The notes under the pieces were generated by a model, which saw nothing but the letters and a program-made list of their open reading frames with translations, was not told the DNA's origin and searched no databases. From Amycolatopsis sp. MtRt-6 (GTDB lineage Bacteria > Actinomycetota > Actinomycetes > Mycobacteriales > Pseudonocardiaceae), in contig NZ_JADWPD010000021.1 in NCBI RefSeq assembly GCF_017308975.1, positions 62,001 to 126,000 of the forward strand: a stretch of DNA of 64,000 nucleotides, in the 5' to 3' direction. The first letter of the stretch is position 1. Every line of letters starts with the position of its first letter. Below are positions 63,601 through 64,000 of this stretch, piece by piece. The translations under genes and the position numbers were made by a program.

Positions 63601-64000
63601 CGGGAGTACATCCAGATGCTCTCCATGCAACAAGGCGCGGCCGCGCTGTTCGTCTGCAACAACCGGCCGATCACCTGCGCCCTGTTCAACCACTGGGCGC
63701 GGGCGAGCGGCGACGACTACGTCCTCAGCGCCGACCAGATGAGGAGCTTCTACAACGATCCGCAGTGGCAGGCGGCGCTCAACCGCAAGCTGGCGGCCTA
63801 CGCCAACCAGGCGGCGGCCAAGTGCACCGGGCCGGTCGGCTTCACGTGCTCGCTGAAGCTCGACACGAACTGGCTCGGCGAGCAGTTCACCCAGGTGCCC
63901 GACCACATCTTCTCGTTGCACTCGTTCGAGTACCGGGTCACCGGCGACCTCACCGCCCGGGTGACCGGCGACGGGACGGTGCAGCTGACCGGCGGCTACC
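60673..64000 (+). CDS. Large secreted ALF-repeat, alanine-rich coiled-coil protein (3' end outside window)
   Basis: Open for more than 1100 codons to the window end. The start is uncertain: TTG at 60673 gives a good signal peptide (MARSFRRPVAAVLAAVGFLS, then PAAAA), while GTG at 60697 would shorten it. The mature part has four ALF-type repeats (pattern AL-x-G-x-x-x-x-V/Q-x-x-F-L-x-x-G) at about 60.84-61.31 kb, a long Ala-rich coiled coil (61.36-62.4 kb), four more repeats (62.5-62.97 kb), a second Ala-rich coil (63.0-63.47 kb), and a non-repetitive C-terminal region with two Cys pairs (CNNRPITC; CTGPVGFTC). ALF repeats are known from large secreted actinobacterial proteins, some with C-terminal toxin domains. 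No toxin fold is identifiable before the cut. Confidence 0.75.
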   Translation, partial: MARSFRRPVAAVLAAVGFLSGVTALPAAAAEPAPPSERQQALEQLRTGGPGVQVAAERALTGSDADVHAFLTTGLAVAAEQDLRVRLSQLVSRAGPGLRRALQTASGGTVPQMQAFLDTGWQQPSLDDLRVQVTQALAAGGPGVKRAAQTALAGTPEQQRAFLTTGRARAQAGDDRVRVTQLMAAGGPQVKRAAQIALDGTDEDISRFLTAGYPVAVAQDHETLTVAQLADLAADAQARAATQTETAKEAAAQALQAAELAKQAAQRAAQETEAARNDSLTAAAAAGRAADAARRAADAARTAIQAASAATESARIAASAASQAATAAVQAGQAATNARNAAAAAASDAGQADRARQAAVEARQVSWNARKAADAARGAVAAALAAAGAASAAASAGQNATAAGDAANAAGGFAEQAGAQADRARRAAQQAKRQAAEATRAANAATALANEAVGAANQAAAAADSAAAHADAAATAAEEAAAHAGEAAHAAERAEAAAREADNAAKDAKTAADTAAAVAETARKADDERLAQQEAQETAEAEAAKDAEADAQADASWTAGEEAKLDAETQRLLTEARTPGADAAVVVRNGRKAAAALRKLGGPFTRTAADTALTGDDYDVKAFVTTVQPATERKDDRASVAAIAASTARPAEATTARTAMVGTDAQVQDFLRNRKYPGSETDDRVLATQIIAAGGPGVQAAGRRALDGTADDVRAFLRTGQYTAREADDRVLATQAVSTGGPEVRASARAALAGPASVVRTFLESGLHRARQRDALTATHRAEVAGYVAGAARSAALARQNAAEAAKAAAVARGAADDAARYAQQAKDSADLAKTYAAQAEASAQDAKRSADAAVQSANQAKQAEAAAQQAAQQAQQSANRAQASASDAAASASDARAAADAAAASAAAANLSRDQAVQAAADAFQRTIELYLREIAEAAGGSRPDMTDPDGHPYQDDQAGHPAYHEPTPWERAALREYIQMLSMQQGAAALFVCNNRPITCALFNHWARASGDDYVLSADQMRSFYNDPQWQAALNRKLAAYANQAAAKCTGPVGFTCSLKLDTNWLGEQFTQVPDHIFSLHSFEYRVTGDLTARVTGDGTVQLTGGY

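Noticed and set aside
60607..63921. 1104-residue minus-strand open frame, rich in Gly and Arg
   Set aside because: It is the antisense shadow of the alanine-rich plus-strand protein, whose codons (GCC, GCG, CAG) rarely make reverse stops. It has no motifs, and the plus frame has a signal peptide and clear repeats.
1..64000. CRISPR arrays, tRNA or rRNA genes, riboswitches
   Set aside because: No regularly spaced repeats, tRNA cloverleaf motifs or rRNA signatures were recognised by eye; a covariance-model scan was not possible.

Overview
The window is high-GC actinobacterial DNA with dense, translationally coupled operons, many GTG starts and GTGA/ATGA stop-start overlaps. The gene content (MbtH-dependent NRPS, DUF574 methyltransferases, ALF-repeat secreted protein, a complete vanHAX/vanRS resistance cluster) points to Pseudonocardiales, most likely an Amycolatopsis-like organism. 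This assignment is inference from gene content only.

Layout. (1) 1-23.2 kb: right-hand part of a nonribosomal peptide cluster. A coupled plus-strand operon holds the end of a Cys-type A-T protein, a C-A-T-C-A-T-C NRPS whose first A domain reads as serine, an EntS-like MFS exporter, a serine/threonine dehydratase-racemase-like PLP enzyme, an A-T-C-A-T-C NRPS and an MbtH protein. It meets a convergent operon of two fused ABC transporters and an RhtX/FptX-like MFS protein, an order recalling ybtPQX of yersiniabactin systems, with a divergent TetR regulator and a palindromic operator between them. A thiazoline/oxazoline-type metallophore is the working hypothesis. (2) 23.1-25.5 kb: a decayed shikimate/quinate locus: IclR regulator, amputated MHS-type transporter, a 3-dehydroquinase missing its catalytic middle, and an apparently intact shikimate/quinate dehydrogenase. 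(3) 25.5-31 kb: secreted hydrolase, cytochrome P450, DUF574 methyltransferase and a degenerate PAS-GGDEF-EAL protein. (4) 31-36.3 kb: CitB/DcuR-type two-component system divergent from a tripartite tricarboxylate transporter (tctCBA). (5) 36.3-41.3 kb: vanHAX, convergent vanRS and a soluble vanY-like peptidase; vanH and vanY share a nearly identical promoter block. (6) 41.3-44.1 kb: a three-gene coupled operon, ParA-like ATPase, SAP-domain protein, and a RAMA-CBS-HEPN protein with an RNase-type R-N-x3-H motif. It matches no system I can name and is the best candidate for an undescribed (possibly defensive) system. (7) 44.2-48 kb: a second P450 divergent from a second degenerate PAS-GGDEF-EAL protein, paralogous to block 3 and carrying the same 33-bp intergenic element. 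(8) 48-60 kb: MmpL transporter, ArsR-like regulator with a small membrane coiled-coil protein, GNAT, DUF2786, TetR, SGNH hydrolase, FMN reductase-SnoaL fusion, M20 peptidase-MHS transporter operon with LysR, MOSC protein, TetR. (9) 60-64 kb: a small secreted protein and a very large secreted ALF-repeat/alanine-rich coiled-coil protein that runs off the window.

No rRNA, tRNA, CRISPR array or intact insertion sequence was recognised. The van genes do not accompany glycopeptide biosynthesis here: the visible NRPS genes lack the epimerisation, X and thioesterase domains and Hpg-type codes expected for that pathway.
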